Shown here piece by piece: positions 1 to 5,690 of a stretch of DNA of 13,138 nt; the first letter of the stretch is position 1, and each line of letters begins with the position of its first letter. The position numbers and the translations under genes are program-made. The stretch covers positions 4,341 to 17,478 of the forward strand of contig MHDY01000035.1 of NCBI GenBank assembly GCA_001803705.1. Direction: 5' to 3'. The notes beneath the pieces were generated by a model. It saw only the letters and a list, made by a program, of their open reading frames with translations, had not been told where the DNA came from and did no database searches. This DNA comes from Nitrospirae bacterium GWC2_56_14 (GTDB lineage: Bacteria; Nitrospirota; UBA9217).

Positions 1-276
1 GCCGGTGTTCACGAGACGCCAGAGCACCTCGCCTATGGCCTCGGGAACCATCGCAAAAGGTGCGAAGAGAATGGCTGCCTGCGGGAAGTAGACAAATCCT
101 CCCACCCCCGTGCCGTCGTAGATGCCTTGACCGGCAAACCAGTTCATAGCGGCGGTCCGGTAAGCGGGAACAACCGACCGGCTGCTTCCTGCGAGGATCA
201 TTGCAGCGGTCGCAAGAAACAACGCCATCCAGCCGAGCCATGCATTTTTTTCAGCCTGTGTATCGCTAACCGGCAA
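1..276 (-). CDS. GT87/DUF2029-type membrane glycosyltransferase, N-terminal part (runs off the left edge)
   Basis: Partial gene: only about 92 N-terminal residues are inside the window. They hold a hydrophobic first helix (residues about 17-31), then NWFAGQGIYD and GFVYFPQAAILFAPFAMVP, then LWRLVN. A periplasmic loop with G-x-x-x-Y, an aromatic/Pro motif and a P-L-like helix is characteristic of the GT87 (DUF2029) polyprenyl-phosphate-mannose-dependent transferases, which are integral membrane enzymes of envelope glycan synthesis. No in-frame ATG precedes the conserved part except one at 228 inside the first helix, and an in-frame stop lies at 304-306. I therefore chose TTG at 276, which has GAGGT four bases upstream. 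A promoter (TTGATA-N17-TACAGT) lies about 115 bases upstream. The family call rests on the pattern of one loop; another polytopic glycosyltransferase is possible. Start uncertain. Confidence 0.6.
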   Translation of the reverse strand, partial: MPVSDTQAEKNAWLGWMALFLATAAMILAGSSRSVVPAYRTAAMNWFAGQGIYDGTGVGGFVYFPQAAILFAPFAMVPEAIGEVLWRLVNTG

Positions 277-389
277 ATCTACCTCGCTGACTTCCCCGAG
301 AACTCATGCGGCCTTTCCGTTGGCCGCAGTGATCCCCAATCTCACCGGCTTGGCTGGCAAGAACGGTTTTCTTCAATTGAAACTGCCAG

Positions 390-418
390 ACTGTATCAGA
401 ATTAATTTTCCTTATCAA
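390..418 (-). promoter_or_regulatory. Putative sigma-70 promoter for the GT87-type gene
   Basis: On the minus strand TTGATA (418-413) and TACAGT (395-390) are separated by exactly 17 bases, giving a start near 383 and a leader of roughly 105 bases before the TTG at 276. The leader contains a GC hairpin, TGCGGCC/GGCCGCA with an 8-base loop (about 307-328), which I could not match to a known riboswitch. Promoter prediction by eye only. Confidence 0.4.
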
Positions 419-566
419 GCCTATTTTTATTGGTACATCAGGTTTATGAATTTTTTTCGTGCCTTCGCCGGCGGCGCTGGGTACCCATGCCATCTCCGGG
501 AGATCAGAACCTCGGGCCGCCGGTGAAGTTCAGGAAACAGTCCCGAGGCATGACCTCAGCAGACCA

Positions 567-601
567 ATAAACAACAAGGGAGAGCCTGTCGGCTCCCCCT
601 T
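567..601 (-). terminator. Rho-independent terminator of the TPR lipoprotein gene
   Basis: Read on the minus strand, GGGGGAGCC (599-591), loop GACA and GGCTCTCCC (586-578) form a 9-bp stem with one G-U pair. TTGTTGTTTATT follows. It lies 53 bases after the stop of the TPR gene. Confidence 0.8.
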
Positions 602-652
602 ATGCATCTCATTTCCGGCCCTTGGCTCCGGGCCCCGACCCGAACGGCGAAG

Positions 653-1177
653 CTACTTGCCCGCCTGCAATTGTGCGATCACCTCTTTGATCTGGGCAGC
701 GTCAGGCGTGTTCGGCGCAAGCTCGAGGTACGTCTTGAACTCCCTGATGGCGCCCTCGCTGTCCTTAAGATCAAAACCGAGCACGACCCCGAGGTTCCGG
801 TGGGCATTCAAATGATTGGGCGCTATCTTGATCGCCTTGCGAAACTCGGCAACCGCCGCCTCGTACTTGCCGACGCCGCGCATACAGGTGCCCATGTCGA
901 CCCGGACATCCACGTTCTTCGGATCCAGGACAAGGGCCTTCTGATAGGCATCAATGGCTTCTCCGAACTGCTGCGTATCCATCAGCGCGTTGCCCAGGGC
1001 GATCCATCCGTCCGCCTTGCCGGGATTCATCTTCGCCAGCGACCGCAGATTATCGACCTGCTGGGCCGTGATCATGACCGGCGGAGGAGCGACCACCTGT
1101 TTATTCGATGCTTCCTTCTGCTGACAGCCAATCACACCGAACAGCATCACCAGTACCGCACAAAGTATTGTTCTCAT
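653..1177 (-). CDS. TPR-repeat lipoprotein
   Basis: 174-residue exported lipoprotein. Residues 1-17 form a signal peptide with a hydrophobic core (LCAVLVMLF) ending in the lipobox V-I-G-C, so Cys18 should be lipidated. A Q/K/P-rich linker runs to about residue 40. Three tetratricopeptide repeats follow, at about 55-88 (GWIALGNAL...AIDAYQKALVLDP), 89-122 (MGTCMRGVGKYEAAVAEFRKAIKIAP) and 123-157 (AHRNLGVVLG...AIREFKTYLELAP). TPR domains hold protein partners together; no partner is evident here. I chose the ATG at 1177 rather than an upstream in-frame start at 1225 because it has GGGAGG five bases upstream and opens exactly at the signal peptide. Flanked by its own terminator (567-601) and separated from ppnP by 133 bases, so probably monocistronic. 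Specific role unknown. Confidence 0.85.
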   Translation of the reverse strand: MRTILCAVLVMLFGVIGCQQKEASNKQVVAPPPVMITAQQVDNLRSLAKMNPGKADGWIALGNALMDTQQFGEAIDAYQKALVLDPKNVDVRVDMGTCMRGVGKYEAAVAEFRKAIKIAPNHLNAHRNLGVVLGFDLKDSEGAIREFKTYLELAPNTPDAAQIKEVIAQLQAGK

Positions 1178-1310
1178 AGTACCTCCCCCCAAATAATGGA
1201 TTTCTTTATGAGCAGCGGCCTCCAAAAGAGCTGCGGCTGCCTCTTACCCGCGGAACAAAGAACGCCCGCCGCTGCCTGCGAACGCGCTTGCGGCATTCGA
1301 TGATATCCGC

Positions 1311-1628
1311 TTATGCCTTGATGAAGGAGCAACAGTAATCTGACAGTTTAGATACCTTGAGTTTGAACTTTGCGTTTGCCGCGACCTCAAAAGCCTCTCC
1401 GCCCTTTACGACCTTCCATGAGGTCTGTCCCGGTAGCAGCACCTCGAGCTCACCGGAGAGGATCTCCATGAGTTCCTTGTCTGCGGTCCCGAACTCGTAT
1501 TCGCCCGGCAGCATTACGCCGAGGGTCTTCTTCGATCCGTCAGCGAACAGCACAGTCCTGCTCGTCACCTTCCCGTCAAAATAGATGTTCGCTTCGCGAA
1601 CGATGGTAACGCTTTTAAATTCCGACAT
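1311..1628 (-). CDS. ppnP: Pyrimidine/purine nucleoside phosphorylase, PpnP (YaiE/UPF0345) family
   Basis: 105-residue single-domain cupin. The protein matches the UPF0345/DUF1255 family along its whole length: the start MSEFKSVTIVREANIYFDGKV, the middle GVMLPGEYEFGTADKELMEILSGELEVLLPG, then WKVVKGGEAFEVAANAKFKLKV and the C-terminal DYCCSFI. Characterised members phosphorolyse several purine and pyrimidine nucleosides to base plus ribose-1-phosphate in nucleoside salvage, in the cytoplasm. The ATG at 1628 has AAAGGA about eight bases upstream. No -35/-10 pair upstream is convincing; the best is TTTAGT-N17-TATATA (1730-1702), which is weak. Length is close to the usual 94-105 residues and nothing looks broken. 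The family assignment is secure; substrate range is inherited from the family. Confidence 0.88.
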   Translation of the reverse strand: MSEFKSVTIVREANIYFDGKVTSRTVLFADGSKKTLGVMLPGEYEFGTADKELMEILSGELEVLLPGQTSWKVVKGGEAFEVAANAKFKLKVSKLSDYCCSFIKA

Positions 1629-1727
1629 CGCAGGGTCCTTTCGTTTTATCCTTGAATAGGGTCAACAGGGGACGCCTCCCCGATGCCACGCAGAAAGATA
1701 GTATATATTGAAGGAAAAATCAAGACT

Positions 1728-1749
1728 AAAGCTAGGGCAAAGCTAGGGC
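1728..1749. repeat. Perfect 11-bp tandem duplication
   Basis: AAAGCTAGGGC occurs twice in direct succession (1728-1738 and 1739-1749). It lies just upstream of the AT-rich segment that may be the ppnP promoter. Probably a replication-slippage duplication; it could move upstream promoter contacts. Confidence 0.85.
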
Positions 1750-1860
1750 AATCAAAGATCGCAGAAATACCTTTTTTCTTTGTGTTATCAGCTTTTTATC
1801 GCCCGGCAAGGACCTGCTGGTAATGACGCAGACGATAGCAGATAAAGGACGAACATCAAC

Positions 1861-1904
1861 AAAAAGCCGCGTGACCCTCGAAAGGATCATGCGGTTTTCT
1901 TTTT
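1861..1904 (-). terminator. Terminator with TTCG tetraloop after ettA (possibly bidirectional)
   Basis: On the minus strand CCGC-A-TGATCCT, loop TTCG, AGGGTCA-C-GCGG (1894-1867) forms an 11-bp stem with one A/C mismatch and one T-G wobble, closed by the very stable UUCG tetraloop. CTTTTTG follows (1866-1860). It lies 56 bases beyond the ettA stop. Read on the plus strand the same stem is followed by TTTTCTTTTT, so it could also stop transcription coming the other way. Confidence 0.85.
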
Positions 1905-1949
1905 CGTTCCTGCCCTGCCATTCCAAAATCCGCCATCCGAAATCCGAAA

Positions 1950-3629
1950 TTATCTCGTCAGGTGCCTGTACTTGATCCGGTGCGGCTGGTCAGCCTCGGC
2001 GCCGAGCCGTTTCTTCCGGTCTTCCTCGTACTCAGTAAAGTTCCCGTCAAAGAACGCCACCTTGCTGTCGCCTTCGAACGCGAGGATATGCGTCGCAATG
2101 CGGTCCAGGAACCAGCGGTCGTGGGAGATGACCACGGCACAGCCCGCGAAATTCTCAAGTCCTTCTTCGAGCGCCCGCATGGTGTTCACGTCGATGTCGT
2201 TCGTGGGCTCGTCGAGGAGCAGCACGTTCGCCTCTTCCTTCAGGATCCGCGCGAGGTGCACGCGGTTCCGCTCGCCGCCCGACAGCACGCCGACCTTCTT
2301 CTGCTGGTCCGTGCCGCCGAAATTGAAGCGCGAGACGTAGGCACGGGAGTTCATCAGGAGCTTGCCGAGCTGGACCTGTTCCTGGCCTCCGGTGATCGCC
2401 TCCCAGATGGTCTTGTTCGGGTCGAGCACGTCGCGGCTCTGGTCCACATACCCCAGCTTCACGGTCTCGCCGACCCTGATGGTGCCTTTGTCCGGCTTGT
2501 CCTGGCCCGTGATCATGCGGAAGAGCGTGGTCTTGCCCGCGCCGTTGGGGCCGATGACGCCCACAATGCCTCCCGGCGGGAGCATGAAGCTCATGCCCTC
2601 GACGAGGATGTTGTCGCCGTAGGCCTTGGTCACGTTGTCGGCCTCGATCACCACCTTGCCGAGCCGGGGGCCCGGCGGAATGTAGATCTCCAGTTCCTTG
2701 CCGCGCGCCTCGGTCTGCTGGCGGAGCAGTTCTTCGTAGGAGCTGATGCGCGCCTTGGATTTCGCATGTCTGCCCTTGGGCGACATGCGGATCCATTCGA
2801 GCTCGCGCGCCAGGGTCCTCTGGCGGTCGCTTTCGGTCTTCTCCTCCTGCTTCAAGCGATTGCCCTTCTGCTCAAGCCAGGACGAATAGTTCCCCTTCCA
2901 TGGAATGCCCTGACCGCGGTCGAGCTCCAGGATCCAGCCTGCAACGTTATCGAGGAAGTAGCGGTCATGGGTCACGGCGATGACCGTGCCTTCATATCGC
3001 TGGAGATGATGTTCGAGCCAGGCAACGGATTCGGCATCGAGATGGTTTGTGGGCTCGTCGAGCAGCAGAATGTCGGGCTGCTGAAGCAGCAGGCGGCAGA
3101 GCGCCACGCGCCGCTTCTCGCCGCCCGACAGGACCTTCACCTGCGTTTCTCCCGGCGGGCACCGGAGCGCGTCCATGGCCATCTCGAGCCTGCTGTCGAG
3201 CTCCCAGGCGTTCTGATGGTCGAGCTTCTCCTGCACCGTGCCCTGGCGCTCGATGAGCTTGTTCATCTCGTCGTCGGACATGGGATTGGCGAAGCTCTCG
3301 TTGATCTTGTTATACTCGGCAAGAAGGTCCACCGTCTCCTGCACGCCTTCTTCAACGACCTGGCGGACGGTCTTCTCCGCGTCAAGCTTGGGTTCCTGTT
3401 CGAGAAAGCCCACCGAGTACCCCGCGGAAAGGATCGCCTCGCCCACAAATTCTTTATCTACGCCTGCCATTATCCGGAGCAGCGAGCTCTTGCCCGAGCC
3501 GTTCAGGCCGAGCACGCCGATCTTGGCGCCGTAGAAATAGGACAAATAGATGTCCTTCAGCACCGGTTTCTTGTCGTGGAGTTTGCCCACGCCGACCATG
3601 GAATAGATTATCTTGTTCGGTTCTGCCAT
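1950..3629 (-). CDS. ettA: Energy-dependent translational throttle protein EttA (ABC-F ATPase)
   Basis: 559-residue cytoplasmic ABC-F protein without membrane segments; E. coli EttA is about 555. EttA binds the ribosomal E site and gates the first peptide bond according to ATP/ADP level. Two ATPase domains are visible. The first has Walker A GLNGSGKS (41-48), signature LSGGE (167-171) and Walker B LLLDEPTNHLD (188-198). The second has GPNGAGKT (360-367), LSGGER (449-454) and LLLDEPTNDID (470-480). The arm insertion (about 91-140) and the inter-domain linker with WELDSRLEMAMDALRCPPG and EGNYSSWLEQK-like segments are close to E. coli EttA, as is the C-terminal DGNFTEYEEDRKKRLG. I chose ATG 3629 because MAEPNKIIYSM aligns with the known N-terminus. 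Oddity: the only strong Shine-Dalgarno, AGGAGG, is 15 bases upstream. Monocistronic, with its own promoter and terminator. Confidence 0.95.
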   Translation of the reverse strand: MAEPNKIIYSMVGVGKLHDKKPVLKDIYLSYFYGAKIGVLGLNGSGKSSLLRIMAGVDKEFVGEAILSAGYSVGFLEQEPKLDAEKTVRQVVEEGVQETVDLLAEYNKINESFANPMSDDEMNKLIERQGTVQEKLDHQNAWELDSRLEMAMDALRCPPGETQVKVLSGGEKRRVALCRLLLQQPDILLLDEPTNHLDAESVAWLEHHLQRYEGTVIAVTHDRYFLDNVAGWILELDRGQGIPWKGNYSSWLEQKGNRLKQEEKTESDRQRTLARELEWIRMSPKGRHAKSKARISSYEELLRQQTEARGKELEIYIPPGPRLGKVVIEADNVTKAYGDNILVEGMSFMLPPGGIVGVIGPNGAGKTTLFRMITGQDKPDKGTIRVGETVKLGYVDQSRDVLDPNKTIWEAITGGQEQVQLGKLLMNSRAYVSRFNFGGTDQQKKVGVLSGGERNRVHLARILKEEANVLLLDEPTNDIDVNTMRALEEGLENFAGCAVVISHDRWFLDRIATHILAFEGDSKVAFFDGNFTEYEEDRKKRLGAEADQPHRIKYRHLTR

Positions 3630-3667
3630 AGAATGCTCTTGCGACCTCCTGAGAAAATATAGGCTCT

Positions 3668-3697
3668 TTTGTACACTGTAATGAGGCAAGGTGTCAA
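3668..3697 (-). promoter_or_regulatory. Putative sigma-70 promoter of ettA
   Basis: Minus strand: a perfect TTGACA (3697-3692), 18-base spacer, TACAAA (3673-3668). Predicted start near 3661, giving a leader of about 32 bases that includes AGGAGG. Confidence 0.5.
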
Positions 3698-3742
3698 CTG
3701 CTATTTCTGGGGCGCATGGCCGGGACGCGGGCTTTTTTGCCG

Positions 3743-3758
3743 TATGACGCTCGTCATA
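3743..3758. promoter_or_regulatory. CRP/FNR-family operator palindrome (TATGACG-CT-CGTCATA)
   Basis: A perfect 16-bp palindrome: TATGACG (3743-3749), CT, CGTCATA (3752-3758). The TGAC-N4-GTCA core is the half-site arrangement used by CRP/FNR-superfamily regulators such as FNR, HcpR and NnrR/Dnr types. Its centre (3750.5) is 42.5 bases upstream of the transcription start predicted from TAGTAT at 3781-3786. That is close to the class II activator position of -41.5, and no -35 hexamer is present. No regulator gene lies in the window. Confidence 0.55.
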
Positions 3759-3780
3759 GCGGGTTCCGGCTTTCCGGGAG

Positions 3781-3786
3781 TAGTAT
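3781..3786 (+). promoter_or_regulatory. -10 hexamer of the DUF2249-ferredoxin operon
   Basis: TAGTAT matches TATAAT at four of six positions. The -35 position (about 3758-3763, AGCGGG) does not match TTGACA, which suits a promoter that needs the activator bound at 3743-3758. Predicted start about 3793, followed by the AGGAGG at 3800-3805. Confidence 0.4.
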
Positions 3787-3811
3787 GTTGCAATTACCCA
3801 GGAGGTGTGCT

Positions 3812-4033
3812 ATGAAAGAACTGAACGTAACGACCATCGAACCCAGGAACAGGCATCCGCTCATATTCAGCACGTTCGACGGACTGCAGAAAGGCGAGGA
3901 ATTGGTCCTGACCAACGACCACGATCCGAAGCCGCTTTATTACTCCCTGCTCCACGAGCGGGAAGGCCAGTTCGAATGGGAATATCTTGCAGAGGGGCCG
4001 GAGGAATGGAAGGTGAAAATTGCCAAAAAGTAA
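3812..4033 (+). CDS. DUF2249 domain protein (small redox/NO-associated family)
   Basis: 73-residue cytoplasmic protein made of a single DUF2249 domain. The family pattern is clear: RHPLIFSTFDGLQKGEEL (14-31), the NDHDPKPLYY motif (35-44) and QFEWEYLAEGPEEWKVKI (53-70). DUF2249 domains have a SirA/TusA-like fold and often sit beside hemerythrins, denitrification or NO-detoxification genes; no biochemical reaction is established for them. There are no cysteines. I chose ATG 3812 because AGGAGG lies seven bases upstream and the family motif starts there; an upstream in-frame ATG at 3716 would add 32 unrelated residues. It is the first gene of a two-gene operon: the ferredoxin begins inside its last codons. 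The CRP/FNR-type palindrome upstream suggests control by oxygen, NO or nitrosative stress (inference). Confidence 0.85.
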   Translation: MKELNVTTIEPRNRHPLIFSTFDGLQKGEELVLTNDHDPKPLYYSLLHEREGQFEWEYLAEGPEEWKVKIAKK

Positions 4034-4244
4034 GCCCGCGAAGAAGAGCAATGCCAGGATAACGCTGCTGCTTAATATCGATTACGCGCTCTGCCAGGGC
4101 TGCGGCGGCTGCGCCGAGCTTTTTCCGCAGTATTTCGAGCTGCGGGACGACAAGGCCTGGATCATCAACCCGGAAAAGTTCTCTGAAAAGGACAAGGACG
4201 GCGTGCTCCATGTCTGCCCGTACTACGCGATCTCTGTGGAATAG
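4020..4244 (+). CDS. Single-cluster [4Fe-4S] ferredoxin
   Basis: 74-residue ferredoxin. The cluster ligands are visible as Cys25-x2-Cys28-x2-Cys31 (CQGCGGC) and Cys66-Pro (VCPYYAISV), the arrangement of single-cluster 3Fe/4Fe ferredoxins (Fer4_13/Fer4_15 type); with all ligands present, [4Fe-4S] is the likely cluster. It would carry low-potential electrons in the cytoplasm; its partner is unknown. A Lys-rich N-terminal tail (residues 3-9) is atypical. The start is TTG at 4020, overlapping the DUF2249 gene by 14 bases, with AAGGTG a few bases upstream. No in-frame ATG exists, so translation is probably coupled to the upstream gene. The pairing suggests both act in one redox or NO-linked process (inference). 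It converges on the 96-aa gene, with 33 bases between stops and only a weak hairpin (GTTCGT/ACGAAC) there. Confidence 0.85.
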   Translation: MPKSKPAKKSNARITLLLNIDYALCQGCGGCAELFPQYFELRDDKAWIINPEKFSEKDKDGVLHVCPYYAISVE

Positions 4245-4277
4245 GACCGCGCAGTTCGTCGTACGAACAGCAAACTG

Positions 4278-4568
4278 CTACACCGGGCAGCCGGAACCCA
4301 CAAGAATGCAATGGGCCATGGTCTCACTCCCCACGAACCATTCGGTCTCGTGATCCGTGGTCTTGCAGCAGATGTATTCCTCGTACACCATGACCCCATT
4401 CTGTTCCATGCGCAGGTTCGAACCCTCGAAGAGCCGTTTGTATTCCGGTCTGACGATCTGTTCGAAGAATTTGCTTCCTGCCCGCTGGTTGGGAAACCCC
4501 GAGATCTGGATGCGGATCTTTACCATCTTGTCGGCTTCGGTTTTCCTGATCTTTTTCAGCTCTTGCAT
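4278..4568 (-). CDS. Hypothetical protein, 96 aa, downstream of the deacetylase gene
   Basis: I do not recognise this protein. It is 96 residues, soluble, with no signal peptide or membrane segment. The N-terminal 14 residues are Lys-rich and likely helical, followed by a beta-like segment (MVKIRIQISGF), a charged middle (FFEQIVRPEYKRLFEG) and a C-terminal part with four cysteines (ICC about 67-68, HC 87, GC 94). These could bind metal or simply be structural. The start is well supported: AAGGAG lies four bases before ATG 4568, whereas the internal Met15 has no ribosome binding site. It begins 63 bases after the deacetylase gene on the same strand with no terminator visible between them, so the two are likely co-transcribed. 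Reality of the gene is supported by the ribosome binding site and by coherent reading in otherwise gene-dense DNA. Confidence 0.65.
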   Translation of the reverse strand: MQELKKIRKTEADKMVKIRIQISGFPNQRAGSKFFEQIVRPEYKRLFEGSNLRMEQNGVMVYEEYICCKTTDHETEWFVGSETMAHCILVGSGCPV

Positions 4569-4631
4569 GGGGCTCCTTCTGCAGACGACGTCTGCCTCTC
4601 GTCTCCCTTTGACGACCTTCAGGAACTGTTT

Positions 4632-5549
4632 CTACCTCTTCAGCATCTCCTCGATCGTGATCTGAACCGATTCCCCGAGCGAAGGGAGATCGTATCCTCC
4701 TTCGAGCACAAAGACCATGGGGCAGGCAGAGGAGCTCAGGATGCTCCGGACGATGCCATGGATCCCTTCGTGCGAGACGCGGATGTTCGCATGGGGATCG
4801 TTCACATGGATGTCGTAGCCCGCCGAGACCAGGATGAGGTCCGGGTCGAAGCGGTTGATAACGCCGGGCAAAATGTCCTGGTACACGGCGAGATATTCTT
4901 TATTGCCCGAACCGGCCAGGATCGGGACGTTGTACGTATAGCCCGCGCCCTTGCCTTTGCCGCGCTCCATGTCCTTGCCCGTATCGGGATAGTAGGGATG
5001 CTGGTGCGTGCTGAAGTAGAAGACGCTGTCATCTTCCTCAAAGATGTGCTGCGTGCCGTTTCCGTGGTGAGCATCGAAGTCGATAATGAAGACCCGCTCG
5101 TAGCCCAGGGTCCGTGCATACCGGGCGCCTACGGCAACATTATTGAAGATGCAGAACCCCATGGCCTGACCTGCCTCGGCGTGGTGTCCCGGAGGCCGTA
5201 TGGCGCAAAAAGCCCGCTCGACCTTGCCCTGGTTGCATTGCTCCACTGCGACCATAACCGCTCCGGCCGCATGCAGCGCCGCATTGAGCGTACCTTCCGA
5301 CAGATACGTATCAGTATCCAGTTCTCCGCTGCCGAAGTTCCTGACTATTTGAATATACGGGTCGGTATGGACGCGAGCTATGTCTTCGAAGGCGGCCGGG
5401 CGCGGTGCGAGGGGGATCAACTTATCCCAGAGGCCCGATGCTTTGAGCGTACGGATGATCGTGGTAAGCCGGTCCGGGGAGTCGGGGTGCCAGACAGGAG
5501 GAGCATGTCGCAGCAGCACATCATCGTAAACAATTCCGACTTTTTTCAT
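4632..5549 (-). CDS. Histone deacetylase-like (class II, AcuC/acetylpolyamine amidohydrolase) family protein
   Basis: 305-residue zinc-dependent deacetylase of the arginase/deacetylase fold. Motifs: HPDSPDRL near the N-terminus (21-28), IRPPGHHA with the catalytic His pair H122-H123, FNNVAVGARYA (135-145), IIDFDAHHGNGTQ with zinc ligands D159 and H161, SAGYDIH with the third zinc ligand D246, and LEGGYDL with the transition-state Tyr286. All catalytic residues are present, so it should be active. Bacterial members remove acetyl groups from protein lysines, acetylpolyamines or other small amides; the sequence does not say which. It lies upstream of an unrecognised 96-aa gene, probably in one transcript. 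No Shine-Dalgarno precedes ATG 5549, but an extended -10 (TGGTATACT) ends six bases upstream, suggesting a leaderless mRNA. Length is normal for the family. Confidence 0.92.
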   Translation of the reverse strand: MKKVGIVYDDVLLRHAPPVWHPDSPDRLTTIIRTLKASGLWDKLIPLAPRPAAFEDIARVHTDPYIQIVRNFGSGELDTDTYLSEGTLNAALHAAGAVMVAVEQCNQGKVERAFCAIRPPGHHAEAGQAMGFCIFNNVAVGARYARTLGYERVFIIDFDAHHGNGTQHIFEEDDSVFYFSTHQHPYYPDTGKDMERGKGKGAGYTYNVPILAGSGNKEYLAVYQDILPGVINRFDPDLILVSAGYDIHVNDPHANIRVSHEGIHGIVRSILSSSACPMVFVLEGGYDLPSLGESVQITIEEMLKR

Positions 5550-5555
5550 AAGGGA

Positions 5556-5564
5556 AGTATACCA
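5556..5564 (-). promoter_or_regulatory. Extended -10 promoter of the deacetylase gene; predicts a leaderless mRNA
   Basis: Minus strand TG-G-TATACT (5564-5556). TTCCCTT follows up to the ATG, with six bases between the hexamer and A5549, so the expected +1 is the A of the start codon. No -35 match was found, as is common with extended -10 promoters. Confidence 0.5.
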
Positions 5565-5580
5565 GTAGTACAGGTGTTTA

Positions 5581-5676
5581 GGCTGACGGCTGAAGGTGAA
5601 GCAGATTCAACCTTTTACCTTCCGCCTTTCAGCTGTTCCGCTTCCTTCTTTACCTTCAGCCTTCTACCTTCAGCCT
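5581..5676. repeat. GGCTGAAGG/CCTTCAGCC inverted and direct repeats between two genes
   Basis: The gap between the deacetylase and flavoprotein genes holds GGCTGACGGCTGAAGGTGAAG (5581-5601). CTTTACCTTCAGCC (5648-5661), the inverse of GGCTGAAGGTGAAG with one mismatch, follows, then another direct ACCTTCAGCC (5666-5675). The arms can fold into an approximately 75-base hairpin. The phrase TTTAGGCTG (5578-5586) recurs at the right end of the window (13130-13138), which hints at a dispersed family. Confidence 0.7.
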
Positions 5677-5690
5677 ATAAAACTTTTTTC

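Larger units (their letters stand above)
277..652. other. Gene-free stretch between the GT87-type gene and the TPR lipoprotein gene
   Basis: No credible gene in these 376 bases; the short ORFs show no family pattern or ribosome binding site. It holds the minus-strand promoter at 390-418, the TPR gene's terminator at 567-601, and a GC-rich foldback. In the foldback, 464-475 (TTCGCCGGCGGC) pairs with 516-527, with one G-U pair if read as plus-strand RNA. Inside it are ATCTCC/GGAGAT (492-504) and the palindrome TGGGTACCCA (478-487). A competing 7-bp pair joins CCTCGGG (510-516) to CCCGAGG (543-549). It could be a structured RNA or only GC-rich spacer. Confidence 0.5.
1629..1949. other. Gene-free stretch between ppnP and ettA
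   Basis: 321 bases with no believable gene; a 64-codon minus-strand ORF here runs through the ettA terminator and has no family pattern. Contents: a weak AT-rich promoter-like segment for ppnP (about 1700-1730), a perfect 11-bp tandem duplication (1728-1749), and the strong hairpin terminator at 1861-1904. The remaining sequence, about 1750-1860, holds nothing I can name. Confidence 0.6.

Noticed and set aside
459..1303. Plus-strand ORFs of 118 and 233 codons over the TPR gene
   Set aside because: Antisense to a convincing TPR lipoprotein with signal peptide, lipobox, ribosome binding site and terminator.
1732..1926. 64-codon minus-strand ORF between ettA and ppnP
   Set aside because: It reads through the strong ettA terminator hairpin and has no family pattern or ribosome binding site.
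1962..3662. 566-codon open frame antisense to ettA
   Set aside because: The opposite strand encodes full-length EttA with all motifs. The antisense product shows no family pattern; it is open only because of the codon bias of a GC-rich gene.
4415..4425. GGTTCGAACCC, tRNA T-loop-like
   Set aside because: The flanking bases do not make a five-pair T stem and no other tRNA arms are present; it lies inside the 96-aa gene.
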